Assembly: GCA_964651395.1 (NCBI GenBank)
Contig: CAZYXZ010000001.1
Location: 68,785 to 132,784, forward strand
Source of the DNA: CAZYXZ01 sp964651395
Lineage (GTDB): Bacteria > Actinomycetota > Actinomycetes > BP-191
Direction of reading: 5' to 3'
Length of the DNA stretch: 64,000 nucleotides
The notes under the pieces were generated by a model. It ran no database searches and was not told where the DNA came from. It saw only the letters and a program-made list of their open reading frames with translations. Both the position numbers and the translations under genes were made by a program. Each line of letters starts with the position of its first letter. Within the stretch, counting starts at the first letter, position 1. Shown piece after piece: positions 33,057-40,986 of this stretch.

Positions 33057-35204
33057 ATGGGGGTGATGGCGACCATGAACTTCGCCCGGCGATGCCTGCC
33101 GTTGGCGCTGCTTGCCCTCGGTGCGCTCGTTGTCGACAGTGGACGTGCGGCGCCCGCTCCCAGACCGCCGACCATCGGACCGCTGATCTCCGGCCGGTCC
33201 AGCTACGCCGCCGGCACCTACGTCTGGACCGACTACGCCTACGACGATCGGGGAGCGGACACCAACGACCAGCCCGGTGGCGACGTCACGTACCCGGGGG
33301 ACATGACCCCGAACAACGTCGCCGACCTGATCCAGCTCCAGCTCACGCCCCTGAGCGGCAACCGGATGCGGATCACGGTGGTGCTCGAGACCCTCACCAC
33401 AACCAGCCAGCCGCTCGTCGGGGTTGCCTTCGACAGCGACGCAAACGCGGCTACCGGTGCAGCCACGCTGCCGGGGTCGTGGACGGCAGCCGGTCTCGGT
33501 GTCGACCAGCTCGTGCTGCTCGGCCGGGCAAGTACCGCCCTGCGCTCCTGGTCCGCAGGCGCCTGGCAATCGGCGGGGTCGAGCAAGAGCAGCACCGACC
33601 TGACAGCGAACACGGTGAGCGCCGTCGTCCCATACCGGCTCCGCGGTGACCGGCTGCGGGCCGTCGCGGCCGTCGGCTACGACGACGGGGACGGCGGATC
33701 CTGGGCCACTGGCGCCAGCCCGGTGCATGACCTCGCCTTCGTCGTCGCCGAGAAGCCCGTCACGCCTTACCTGCAGGGGGTGACGGACGCCGTCACAGGC
33801 TTCGCCAGCAGCGGCGAGAAGCAGTGGCAGGAGTTCCGCCAGTCGGCGATCCTCGCCGGCACGGCCGACGCTGCACCGGCGGTCGCAACGATCGACATGA
33901 CCAAGCTGCAGCGCCAGGTGAGCGAGTTCGCGAAGGCCAACACTCGCGGCTTTCACACGTTCCTGTACCGGTCGCGGCTCAGCCTGGGGGAGGGGATCGC
34001 GGGTGCCGGCAACGCCGCCTGGTACAACGGCCCGTACCAGCCCTACCTCGTCTGGGTGCCCGGGCCGATGCGGCCAGGCCGCCCGTTGGTCCTCTACCTA
34101 CACGGGTCGAGCCAGACGCATCTGAGCGCGGTGAACACCGGCCCTTACGACGCCGACTCCGGCGACTCCCACATCTACAGCTTCGACGCCGTGGTGGCAT
34201 GGCCGCTCGGCCGCGGCCCGCAGACCTGGTACGAAGGACCGGCGCTGCAGGACCCGCTCGACGTGGCCGACGATGTGATCGCCCGCCTCGCGCTCGACCC
34301 TGAACGCGTGATGCTCGCCGGACTGTCGATGGGCGGCTACGGCACGTTCAAGCTCGGCTCGCTGATGCCGGACCGCTGGTCACTCGCCTACGTCGACGTC
34401 GCCGCCGACGACACCGGCCTGCCGGAGAACTTCACCGCGCTACCGGTCCGATTCCAGAACGGCGCGGCCGACCCGCTGATCGCGATCGGCGAGCTCTTCG
34501 ACTACCAGGACTTGCCACCGCGTCGGACGCGCGCGCTCTTCGACGCGGCGGGCAGCGTCGACTACCGCAGCTGGTTCGTCGCCGGGGAGACACACGCGCC
34601 CGCGACCGCGCTCGCGGAGTGCGTCTATCGGCTCGGGATCTCGAAGCCGCGGGTGAAGAACCCGCCGCGCGTGCGGTACACCGTCGACACCACGAAGTTC
34701 GTCGTCGACAAGGCCACCGGCCAGCAGCTGCGTTTCGACCGCGCCTACTGGGTCTCCGGGATCAAGACTCGCGGCCCCAAGGGCTCGGTGGACCTGACGA
34801 CGCAGGCACTCGGCCGGATCCCGGTCCCGGGTGAGACCACGGAGACCTTCCATGAGAACAGCTCGACCGGCAGGGACTTCTGCGGGCCGAGCGCGGTCAG
34901 CACCGGTGACCTGTGGTCCGAGCAAGGGCGGATCGTCGCGTTGGTGTCGCGCCCAGCTGTCCGCCGACTTACCGGCACCCTGGGCAGCGTCACCGCACTG
35001 ACCATTGCCGCGGACCGCGCCGGACTCGGCGGACGCGGGACCGGGGTGCTCGCCCTGACCAGCGACAGCCCCGCGACGCTCACCCTGACGGGACTGCGGC
35101 CCGGCGCACGCGTCTCGGTCGGCCGAACCATCACTCAGGCCCGAGGGGACGGCAAAGCCACCGTGCACCTCGGCGCAGGCCTCAACGAGGTGAAGGTCAC
35201 CTAG
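33057..35204 (+). CDS. secreted alpha/beta hydrolase with beta-rich N- and C-terminal domains
   Basis: The N-terminus carries a signal peptide (CLPLALLALGALVVDSGRAA); ATG at 33057, 33066 or 33075 could start it. Residues 40-230 form a beta-rich domain resembling those that precede some glucodextranase or DOMON-like proteins. A peptidase S9/PHB-depolymerase-like hydrolase follows, with VLYLHGSSQTHLS near 345 and the nucleophile in GLSMGGYGTF near 424. A C-terminal beta domain ends the 715-residue protein. It is another extracellular ester- or peptide-cleaving enzyme of the regulon. The amidohydrolase gene follows after one base. Confidence 0.75.
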   Translation: MGVMATMNFARRCLPLALLALGALVVDSGRAAPAPRPPTIGPLISGRSSYAAGTYVWTDYAYDDRGADTNDQPGGDVTYPGDMTPNNVADLIQLQLTPLSGNRMRITVVLETLTTTSQPLVGVAFDSDANAATGAATLPGSWTAAGLGVDQLVLLGRASTALRSWSAGAWQSAGSSKSSTDLTANTVSAVVPYRLRGDRLRAVAAVGYDDGDGGSWATGASPVHDLAFVVAEKPVTPYLQGVTDAVTGFASSGEKQWQEFRQSAILAGTADAAPAVATIDMTKLQRQVSEFAKANTRGFHTFLYRSRLSLGEGIAGAGNAAWYNGPYQPYLVWVPGPMRPGRPLVLYLHGSSQTHLSAVNTGPYDADSGDSHIYSFDAVVAWPLGRGPQTWYEGPALQDPLDVADDVIARLALDPERVMLAGLSMGGYGTFKLGSLMPDRWSLAYVDVAADDTGLPENFTALPVRFQNGAADPLIAIGELFDYQDLPPRRTRALFDAAGSVDYRSWFVAGETHAPATALAECVYRLGISKPRVKNPPRVRYTVDTTKFVVDKATGQQLRFDRAYWVSGIKTRGPKGSVDLTTQALGRIPVPGETTETFHENSSTGRDFCGPSAVSTGDLWSEQGRIVALVSRPAVRRLTGTLGSVTALTIAADRAGLGGRGTGVLALTSDSPATLTLTGLRPGARVSVGRTITQARGDGKATVHLGAGLNEVKVT

Positions 35205-35205
35205 C

Positions 35206-36426
35206 GTGGGCGAGTTCCCGAAGATCATCTCAGTGGACGACCACGTCGTGGAACCGCCCAACGTCTGGCAAGACCGCCTGCCCAAGAAGTACGTCGAAGT
35301 CGGCCCGCGGGTCGTGCGCGCACCCGTCGGCGCCATGACCTTCAAGGGCGGCAAGATGACCATCGGCGTGGGGGAGCAGGGCAGTGGTCCCGACGTCGAC
35401 TGGTGGCACTACGAGAACCTCCGCCGGCCGCTCATGCGCCTCGACGCCGCAGCTGGTTACCCACGCGACGACGTCGACCTGCGAGCAGTGACCTACGACG
35501 ACATGCGCAAGGGCGCGTGGAGTGTCCCGGAACGCCTCGAGGACATGGACACGAACTGGATCGAGTCCTCCCTCTGCTTCCCGACCTTCCCGCGCTTCTG
35601 CGGCCAGACCTTCACCGAGGCGAAGGACAAGGAGCTCGCGTTGCTCTGCGTCCAGGCGTACAACGACTGGACCGTGGAGGAGTGGTGCGGCCCGAGCGAG
35701 GGCCGGCTGATCCCGCTCATCATCGTGCCGCTGTGGGACGCGAACCTCGCGGGCGAGGAGGTCCGCCGCAACGCCGTTCGTGGCGTTCACGCGGTCTGCT
35801 TCAGCGAGATCCCGCCGTTCCTCGGGTTGCCATCGATCCACGACAGTGACAACTACTGGGACCCGTTCTTCGCCGCGTGCGCAGAGACGGACACCACCAT
35901 CAACATGCACATCGGCTCGTCATCGAAGATGCCGTCCACCTCGAAGGACGCCCCGGCCGCGGTCGGCTCGACGCTGACCTTCGCGAACTCCTGCTACTCG
36001 CTCGTCGATTGGCTGATGTCCGGCGTCTTCGGTCGCGTCCCCAACCTGAAGATCGCCTACAGCGAGGGGTCGATCGGCTGGATCCCGTACGTCCTGCACC
36101 GCGCCGACGTGGTGTGGGAGGAGAACCGCGGCTGGGGCGGCGTCGCCGACAAGGTGAAGGAGCCACCCAGCGAGCTGTACTACCGGCACGTCTATGGCTG
36201 CTTCTTCGACGACCCGCACGGGCTGCTCAACCTAGCCGCCGTCGGTGAGAACAACGTCACCTACGAAAGCGACTACCCGCACTCGGACTCCACCTGGCCG
36301 AACACGCGAGCCGTGGCCGAGGAGCAGATGAAGCACCTCGAGCCGGGGCAGATCGAGAAGATCGTCCGTGGCAACGCGATCCGGATGTTGCACCTCACAC
36401 CGGCGGGGCGCTGGGCAGGGCAATAG
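35206..36426 (+). CDS. metal-dependent amidohydrolase (ACMSD/resorcylate decarboxylase type)
   Basis: The 406-residue barrel begins IISVDDHVVEPPNVW, where D11-x-H13 should bind zinc or manganese. NMHIGSSS near 230 and the aspartate in YESDYPHSDSTWPNT near 350 complete the site. This amidohydrolase-2 pattern covers decarboxylases and hydrolases that act on aromatic or cyclic acids and is frequent in actinobacterial catabolic clusters. The GTG start follows the previous stop by one base. The exact reaction is unknown. Confidence 0.85.
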   Translation: MGEFPKIISVDDHVVEPPNVWQDRLPKKYVEVGPRVVRAPVGAMTFKGGKMTIGVGEQGSGPDVDWWHYENLRRPLMRLDAAAGYPRDDVDLRAVTYDDMRKGAWSVPERLEDMDTNWIESSLCFPTFPRFCGQTFTEAKDKELALLCVQAYNDWTVEEWCGPSEGRLIPLIIVPLWDANLAGEEVRRNAVRGVHAVCFSEIPPFLGLPSIHDSDNYWDPFFAACAETDTTINMHIGSSSKMPSTSKDAPAAVGSTLTFANSCYSLVDWLMSGVFGRVPNLKIAYSEGSIGWIPYVLHRADVVWEENRGWGGVADKVKEPPSELYYRHVYGCFFDDPHGLLNLAAVGENNVTYESDYPHSDSTWPNTRAVAEEQMKHLEPGQIEKIVRGNAIRMLHLTPAGRWAGQ

Positions 36427-36448
36427 AACCGAGCGAATCGCTACGCGT

Positions 36449-37426
36449 TCACGCCGACGATCGCAGGGCTGCCCGAACGGGCCCGAGCCACAGCTGCAGG
36501 TGCCGGCGGGCATCTTCCGCGGGCATGCCAGCGACGTCCGCCCACACGTACACGTCGCTGACGGGCAGCCCCGTGACCGCCGTGCGCACGTGCTCGATGG
36601 CCTCGTCGACGGTCAGGACCGCGAGCCCGGGGAGCTTCCCTCGTGCCTGGAAGCCCTCACGCAGCCGGTCGACGGTGATCTCCTTGGGCGGTGGCTGCTC
36701 GGTTCCAGCGACCGCCGCGTGGCGGTAGGTGTTGAGTTGGTGCGCGTAGTGCGGCAGCAGACGCTCTCGCACCTGGTCCGGGTCGTCGGCGACAACGATC
36801 TCGACCAGTCCACCCATCCGCGCGCAGCCGCCGGGATGCCCGCCCTCGGCAAGACCCCCGACGTAGGGCTGCAGCAGCGAACGGTCGAGCGAGAGCAACC
36901 CAACGCCCAGGCGACCCGCGCGGTGGGCACCCCGGGGTCCTTGGTATCCCAGCCAGAGCGGAGGCTCGGCCTGCACCGGCGGGGGAGAGACCTCCCCTTC
37001 GCGCCAGAGCCGCGCCACCTCGCTGGCGGCTGAGTCGGTCAGCTCGTACCTGTTTGCGGGGTCGACGTCGAACGCGGCGAACTCGCGTGCGCTGTAGCCC
37101 GCACCTAGCGCCAGCTCAAGCCGACCATTGCTCACCAAGTCGACGACGGCTGCTTCCTCCGCGATGTGCCGTGGATGACGCAGTGGCGCCAGCAAGACTG
37201 CTGTGCCGATGCGCACGGCGGACGTGCGGGCTGCCGCGGCCGCCGCGAACGTGAGTGGCTGGGACAGGTATCCATCGGCGAACAAGTGATGTTCGGAGAA
37301 CCAGATGGCATCGGCGCCGAGCCACTCCACCTCTTCGATCAGCTCAAGTGCGCTCGAATAGACAGCCGGCCACGACTGCTCCCACTGTCGCGGGTTGCGC
37401 AGGTCGAAGTAGACGCCGACGCGCAC
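36449..37426 (-). CDS. LLM-class flavin-dependent oxidoreductase (luciferase-like)
   Basis: The 325-residue barrel has the family features VGVYFDLRNPRQWEQSW, WFSEHHLFADGYLSQPL near 40-57 and RIGTAVLLAPLRHPRHIAEEAAVVDLVSNGRLELALGAGY near 72-110. These bind reduced FMN or F420. Coupling to the SnoaL-like gene three bases upstream indicates one transcript. It probably hydroxylates or cleaves a pathway intermediate with oxygen. FMN and F420 members cannot be separated with confidence here. Confidence 0.87.
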   Translation of the reverse strand: MRVGVYFDLRNPRQWEQSWPAVYSSALELIEEVEWLGADAIWFSEHHLFADGYLSQPLTFAAAAAARTSAVRIGTAVLLAPLRHPRHIAEEAAVVDLVSNGRLELALGAGYSAREFAAFDVDPANRYELTDSAASEVARLWREGEVSPPPVQAEPPLWLGYQGPRGAHRAGRLGVGLLSLDRSLLQPYVGGLAEGGHPGGCARMGGLVEIVVADDPDQVRERLLPHYAHQLNTYRHAAVAGTEQPPPKEITVDRLREGFQARGKLPGLAVLTVDEAIEHVRTAVTGLPVSDVYVWADVAGMPAEDARRHLQLWLGPVRAALRSSA

Positions 37427-37429
37427 GAG

Positions 37430-37942
37430 TCAGCCGCCGTCACTCGCCCAGAACTGCTGCCAGGTCTCCCAGCGTTGCGGCAAGGTTCCCCGACCGTCGT
37501 GGCGCGCCGGCCAGTCGGCCGAGGGCAGCGTCATTGGATTGACTGCGGCCTCGGTGCCGTAGAAGAGCTCGTGCACTCGTCGAACGAAGTACCAGCGATC
37601 GGCCCGCCGCTCGTACGTGTCGCTGTAGGCGATGGCCTGGTGAATCCAACGCTCACCCACCTGGATCTCGGCCTTGCAGTACACGACGCCGGTCGCGTGT
37701 GCGCCGTCGAGCAACGTGACCGAGTGCGTGCCGACGTTGAGGATCGAGACGCCGATCTCCCGCAGCATCTCGTCGAAGGAAGTGCGCAGCGCCTCGTGGC
37801 CTCGCATATCACGGCCAACCCGGACGTCGTCGACGAATAGCTCTACGAGCGAGTCGAGATCTCTGGCGTCCACGGCGATCGCATAGCGGGCGGCGAGCTG
37901 ACGAATCGCCTCGAAGGACGCCAGGCGCTCTAGGTCGGTCAC
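37430..37942 (-). CDS. SnoaL/NTF2-like protein
   Basis: The 170-residue protein is a single NTF2-fold domain: LASFEAIRQLAARYAIAVDARDLDSLVELFVDDVRVGRD, then YSDTYERRADRWYFVRRVHELFYGTE. The family includes steroid isomerase- and dehydratase-like enzymes, with polar residues at the base of a cone-shaped pocket. It is the first gene of a leftward pair with the luciferase-like enzyme, just downstream of operator site 4. It may dehydrate or isomerise an intermediate. Confidence 0.85.
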   Translation of the reverse strand: MTDLERLASFEAIRQLAARYAIAVDARDLDSLVELFVDDVRVGRDMRGHEALRTSFDEMLREIGVSILNVGTHSVTLLDGAHATGVVYCKAEIQVGERWIHQAIAYSDTYERRADRWYFVRRVHELFYGTEAAVNPMTLPSADWPARHDGRGTLPQRWETWQQFWASDGG

Positions 37943-37952
37943 CCCGCCAACC

Positions 37953-37976
37953 TAAACAGAGGTACTCCCTCCGTAA
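37953..37976. promoter_or_regulatory. regulon operator, site 4 (10-4-10 palindrome)
   Basis: TAAACAGAGG-N4-CCCTCCGTAA sits 10 bases upstream of the SnoaL-like start. A repressor here would block the SnoaL/LLM transcript directly. Confidence 0.65.
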
Positions 37977-38198
37977 AGCGTTCCTTCGACCTGCGCCCGG
38001 GTTGTGAGCGGGCGAGGGGAGTCGGTCGCCCGACCGGTCTGAACAAATCGGCGCCGACGTCCAGGTCATGTCCAGATCACCTGAGACTTGCCCAGATTCG
38101 CTGAGAAACGACACCGGGCCGGGGCATGAGGGGAGATCCCTCATCTTGTACATGACATAATGTCTCTTATCGGCGTAAGGCGGTCTGGGGTCCCGCGC
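37977..38198. other. non-coding interval with several short repeats
   Basis: No convincing gene is present. CCAGAT-N3-CTGAGA occurs twice 20 bases apart (38072-38086 and 38092-38106). A perfect palindrome GACATAATGTC lies at 38154-38164, and one arm of the repeat pair that flanks the next gene is at 38122-38144. Base composition is less GC-rich than the surrounding genes. This marks the right edge of the catabolic block. Confidence 0.5.
38122..38144. repeat. left copy of a 23-bp inverted element flanking the RibD-like gene
   Basis: This copy reads GGGCATGAGGGG-AG-ATCCCTCAT and is itself palindromic (ATGAGGG-N5-CCCTCAT). It matches the reverse complement of 38806-38828 at 21 of 23 positions. 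Confidence 0.6.
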
Positions 38199-38780
38199 TC
38201 AGCGCTTGGTCTCGTACCGGGTCAGGACCACGCCCTCGGGAAAGGTCCGGGTCTCCACGAGATTCAGGTCCACCCAGCTGCCCAGTGCCGTGAAGAACGG
38301 CGTGCCGCCGCCCACCAGGACCGGCGCGGTGGCCAGCACGTACTCGTCGATCAGCCCGGCCCGCATGGCCGCCGCGGCGAGTGTGGCGCCGCCGATGTCC
38401 ATGTCGGCGCCGTCCTCGGCCTTGAGCCGGGCGATCTCGGTGACCGCGTCGCCGGTGACCAGGCGGGAGTTCCAGTCCACCGCCTGGGTCGTCGAGGAGA
38501 ACACCACCTTGGGCATGGCCAGCCAGCGGCGGGCGAACTCGATCTCCGCCGGGGTGACGCCGGGTTGCTGGGCGGCGGTCGGCCAGTGGGAGCTCATGGT
38601 CTGCCACAGCTTGCGCCCGTACAGGGCCAGCTCGGTCGCCCCCACCCGGTCCGACCAGTACTGGAACAGCTCGTCGCTCGGCTCGCTCCAGCCGATGTCG
38701 TCGCCAGGCGCGGCGATGTAGCCGTCCAGGCTCACGTTCATGCCGAAGATCAGCTTCCGCACGGCGCTACCCCCGTTCAT
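38199..38780 (-). CDS. RibD C-terminal/dihydrofolate reductase-like protein
   Basis: The 193-residue protein has the fold of the RibD reductase domain: KLIFGMNVSLDGYIAAPGDDIGW at the start, ALYGRKLWQTM near 53, DIGGATLAAAAMRAGLIDEYVLATAPVLVGGGTPFF near 130-165. NADPH binding is expected at the glycine-rich segment. Stand-alone members are common in actinobacteria, and their substrates are mostly unknown. The gene is bracketed by two inverted copies of a 23-bp element, one near its promoter and one 55 bases past its stop. Confidence 0.87.
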   Translation of the reverse strand: MNGGSAVRKLIFGMNVSLDGYIAAPGDDIGWSEPSDELFQYWSDRVGATELALYGRKLWQTMSSHWPTAAQQPGVTPAEIEFARRWLAMPKVVFSSTTQAVDWNSRLVTGDAVTEIARLKAEDGADMDIGGATLAAAAMRAGLIDEYVLATAPVLVGGGTPFFTALGSWVDLNLVETRTFPEGVVLTRYETKR

Positions 38781-38805
38781 CGACTGCTGTTCCTATCAGT
38801 TGAGA

Positions 38806-38828
38806 ATGAGGGATAACCCCTCATGCCC
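38806..38828. repeat. right copy of the 23-bp inverted element
   Basis: ATGAGGG-N5-CCCTCAT followed by GCCC. It lies 25 bases upstream of the RibD-like start, where a bound protein could control transcription; the outward gene at 38902 could share it. Confidence 0.6.
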
Positions 38829-38901
38829 GGGGGTCCTCACGGCCCGATAGTCAGATCAGACGGCGCCGCTCAGGGCGCTGACCGACCGGAAGAGGCCCGA
38901 G

Positions 38902-39270
38902 ATGAACGCCACCACCGCCCGCCGCATCGCCCTCCGCAGCGCGACCGTCGCCGGCGGTCTGGTCGCCGGGGGATTCCTGCTCAGCGCCCCGGCCGGCGCT
39001 GCCGCCCGTATCGACAAACTGCCTTCGCACATCAGCGTGGACGTCGCCGGCGGCTCCGCGCACACGCCGCCGACGGTCACGCTCAAGCGTGGGATGACGC
39101 GCAACATCGAGATGGCGGTCCAGCTCGACGGTCTCGACGTGACCGCCGACGTCGACCCCGCCGCGGCTTCCGGCTGGTTCGTCCGCAGGCCGTTCGTGGC
39201 GGTCGTCGAGAAGTCGGGTGACACGGTCACGGTGACCGGCAGCTCATTCCGCGTGAACTCGAGCAACTAG
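38902..39270 (+). CDS. small secreted beta-type protein of unknown function
   Basis: The 122-residue product starts with a twin-arginine-like or Sec signal (ARRIALRSATVAGGLVAGGF, then LLSAPAGAAA). The mature part (about 85 residues) is rich in Val, Thr and Ser and should form a small beta-sandwich: VTLKRGMTRNIEMAVQLDGLDVTADVD. I recognise no family. Its end overlaps tail to tail with the MarR gene by four bases. Confidence 0.6.
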   Translation: MNATTARRIALRSATVAGGLVAGGFLLSAPAGAAARIDKLPSHISVDVAGGSAHTPPTVTLKRGMTRNIEMAVQLDGLDVTADVDPAAASGWFVRRPFVAVVEKSGDTVTVTGSSFRVNSSN

Positions 39271-39743
39271 GTACGCCGGACGGCCCAGCCGGACTCGTCC
39301 ACCGACGCCGCGAACATCCCTTCCCGGAAGCGCTCCAGCAGGTCGGCCAGTCGCCCCCGGTCCCCGGGCGACAGGTCGGCCAGCGCCACGTCCAGGTCGT
39401 TGAGCGCGACCGCGCGCACCTGGTCGAGCACCTTCTCCCCCGCGGCCGTCACCGACAGCCGGACGACCCGACGGTCGTCCGCGTCGACGGTGCGACTGAC
39501 CAGGTCGAGCTCCTCCAGCGGCCGGATCTGCCGGCTCGCGGTCGACTGGTCCACCCCGAGCGACCGCGCCAGGTCCGTCACCGCGACACTCCCCCGCCGG
39601 TGCACCAGCCGGAGCGCCTGGAAGCTGGCCGGCGGCAGCGGTACGCCGGTCGCGCGCAAGGTGCGTTGACGATGGCGGCCGCTGTTCGCGGCCGCCGCGA
39701 GCAGCTCGACGAACTCATGGATCCGCAGCAGATCCTTGTCCAA
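39267..39743 (-). CDS. MarR-family regulator
   Basis: The 158-residue protein has a winged helix: ALRLVHRRGSVAVTDLARSLGVDQSTASRQIRPLEELDLVSRTVDADDRRVVRLSVT. The only plausible start is TTG 39743, a few bases after the nitronate monooxygenase stop; no ATG or GTG suits the N-terminus. It is second in a leftward operon, so it is probably autoregulated through the palindrome at 40914. Confidence 0.8.
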   Translation of the reverse strand: MDKDLLRIHEFVELLAAAANSGRHRQRTLRATGVPLPPASFQALRLVHRRGSVAVTDLARSLGVDQSTASRQIRPLEELDLVSRTVDADDRRVVRLSVTAAGEKVLDQVRAVALNDLDVALADLSPGDRGRLADLLERFREGMFAASVDESGWAVRRT

Positions 39744-39748
39744 CCGGG

Positions 39749-40876
39749 TCAGCCGGACTGGGTCTCGGCGAGCAGGCCGTTGAGCCGCTCCGTCGTGGCG
39801 ATCCACTCCTCGACCAGCTCGAAGACGACCTCCTGGGTCGGGCGGATCTTGTCCATCCGGCCGACGATCTGACCGACCGGGAACCCGGCGAGCTCCCGCG
39901 CCTTGCTCCGGGCGATGCGCCGGCTGGCCTCCGTGTGCAGCATCCCCTGGAGCGGCATCGGCAGGGTCGGCGGGGCGCCCTCCTGCTCCCAGGCCTCGGT
40001 CCACGCGCTGCGCAGCTGCCGGGCCGGCTTGCCGGTCATCGACCGGCTGCGCACGGTGTCTCGGCTCGTCGCGGCGAGCATGTTCTCCAGCGACATCGCC
40101 GGCGTGTCCGCCTCGGCGACCGTGAGCCAGATCGAGCCCGTCCACACACCGGCTGCGCCGAGCGCCAGCGCCGCCGTCATCTGCCGGCCGGTGCCGATGC
40201 CACCGGCCGCGAGCACCGGGACGTCCGGACCCACGGCGTCCACGACCTCGGGCACCAGCACCATCGTCGAGATCTCGCCGCAGTGCCCGCCCGCCTCCGT
40301 GCCCTGCGCCACGATGATGTCGACGCCCTGCTCGACCTGCTTCTGCGCGTGGCGGGCCGCGCCGACGAGCGCACCGACCAGTACGCCGTGCTCGTGCGCG
40401 GTGTCGACGACCTCCTTCGGCGGCGGGCCGAGTGCGTTCACGAGCAGCTTGGTCGGGTGCCTGAGCGCGACCTCGACCGCACCGGTCGACTGGTCGTCGA
40501 CGCCGAGGCCGGCGGCGATCGTGCGGTGCTGATCGGCCTCCGCGGGCAACGGGGGCACGTCGTGCTCGCGCAGGAGGCTCTCGACGAAGTCCTTGTGACC
40601 CTGCGGGATCATCGCGTCGAGCTCTTCGGCACTGGGCTGCTTGCCGCCGACGCCGACGTAGTTCTGCGGCATCACGAGGTCGACCCCGTACGGCTTGCCC
40701 TCGATGTGGTCGTCGATCCACGCCAGCTCGATCTCGAGCTCCTCCGGCGTGAACGCCAGCGCGCCGAGCACGCCGAACCCGCCAGCGCGACTGACGGCAG
40801 CGACGACGTCCCGGCAGTGCGAGAACGCGAAGATCGGGAACTCGATGTCCAGCCGGTCGCAGATCGGTGTGCGCAC
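39749..40876 (-). CDS. nitronate monooxygenase-type flavin enzyme
   Basis: The 375-residue FMN barrel has the 2-nitropropane dioxygenase pattern: FPIFAFSHCRDVVAAVSRAGGFGVLGA at the start, IIVAQGTEAGGHCGE near 188-202, and VPVLAAGGIGTGRQMTAALALGAAGVWTGS near 220-250. The histidine in AGGH is the expected base for nitronates. These enzymes detoxify nitronates such as propionate 3-nitronate, though close relatives act as enoyl reductases. It is co-transcribed with the MarR gene. Confidence 0.88.
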   Translation of the reverse strand: MRTPICDRLDIEFPIFAFSHCRDVVAAVSRAGGFGVLGALAFTPEELEIELAWIDDHIEGKPYGVDLVMPQNYVGVGGKQPSAEELDAMIPQGHKDFVESLLREHDVPPLPAEADQHRTIAAGLGVDDQSTGAVEVALRHPTKLLVNALGPPPKEVVDTAHEHGVLVGALVGAARHAQKQVEQGVDIIVAQGTEAGGHCGEISTMVLVPEVVDAVGPDVPVLAAGGIGTGRQMTAALALGAAGVWTGSIWLTVAEADTPAMSLENMLAATSRDTVRSRSMTGKPARQLRSAWTEAWEQEGAPPTLPMPLQGMLHTEASRRIARSKARELAGFPVGQIVGRMDKIRPTQEVVFELVEEWIATTERLNGLLAETQSG

Positions 40877-40913
40877 GACAGCCTCCTAGGTCGGTGCACC
40901 GAGGCTAGCGAGA

Positions 40914-40929
40914 TGCATGTATCCATGCA
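40914..40929. promoter_or_regulatory. MarR-type palindrome, TGCATG-N4-CATGCA
   Basis: A perfect inverted repeat lies 37 bases upstream of the nitronate monooxygenase start, between it and the divergent esterase. Its size and position suit a MarR dimer, most likely the product of the downstream regulator gene. I saw no second copy. Confidence 0.6.
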
Positions 40930-40986
40930 AGCAATTGTCCGGATGCGGAGGGGAGCGCCCCCGCCTGGCGAACTCCTCCCGCTGTC

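Noticed and set aside
37809..38153. 114-codon minus-strand frame running from the gap into the SnoaL-like gene
   Set aside because: Its second half is an arginine-rich alternative frame of the SnoaL-like gene, and it runs across the regulon operator.
37977..38198. Insertion sequence remnant
   Set aside because: There are short repeats but no transposase fragment or target-site duplication.
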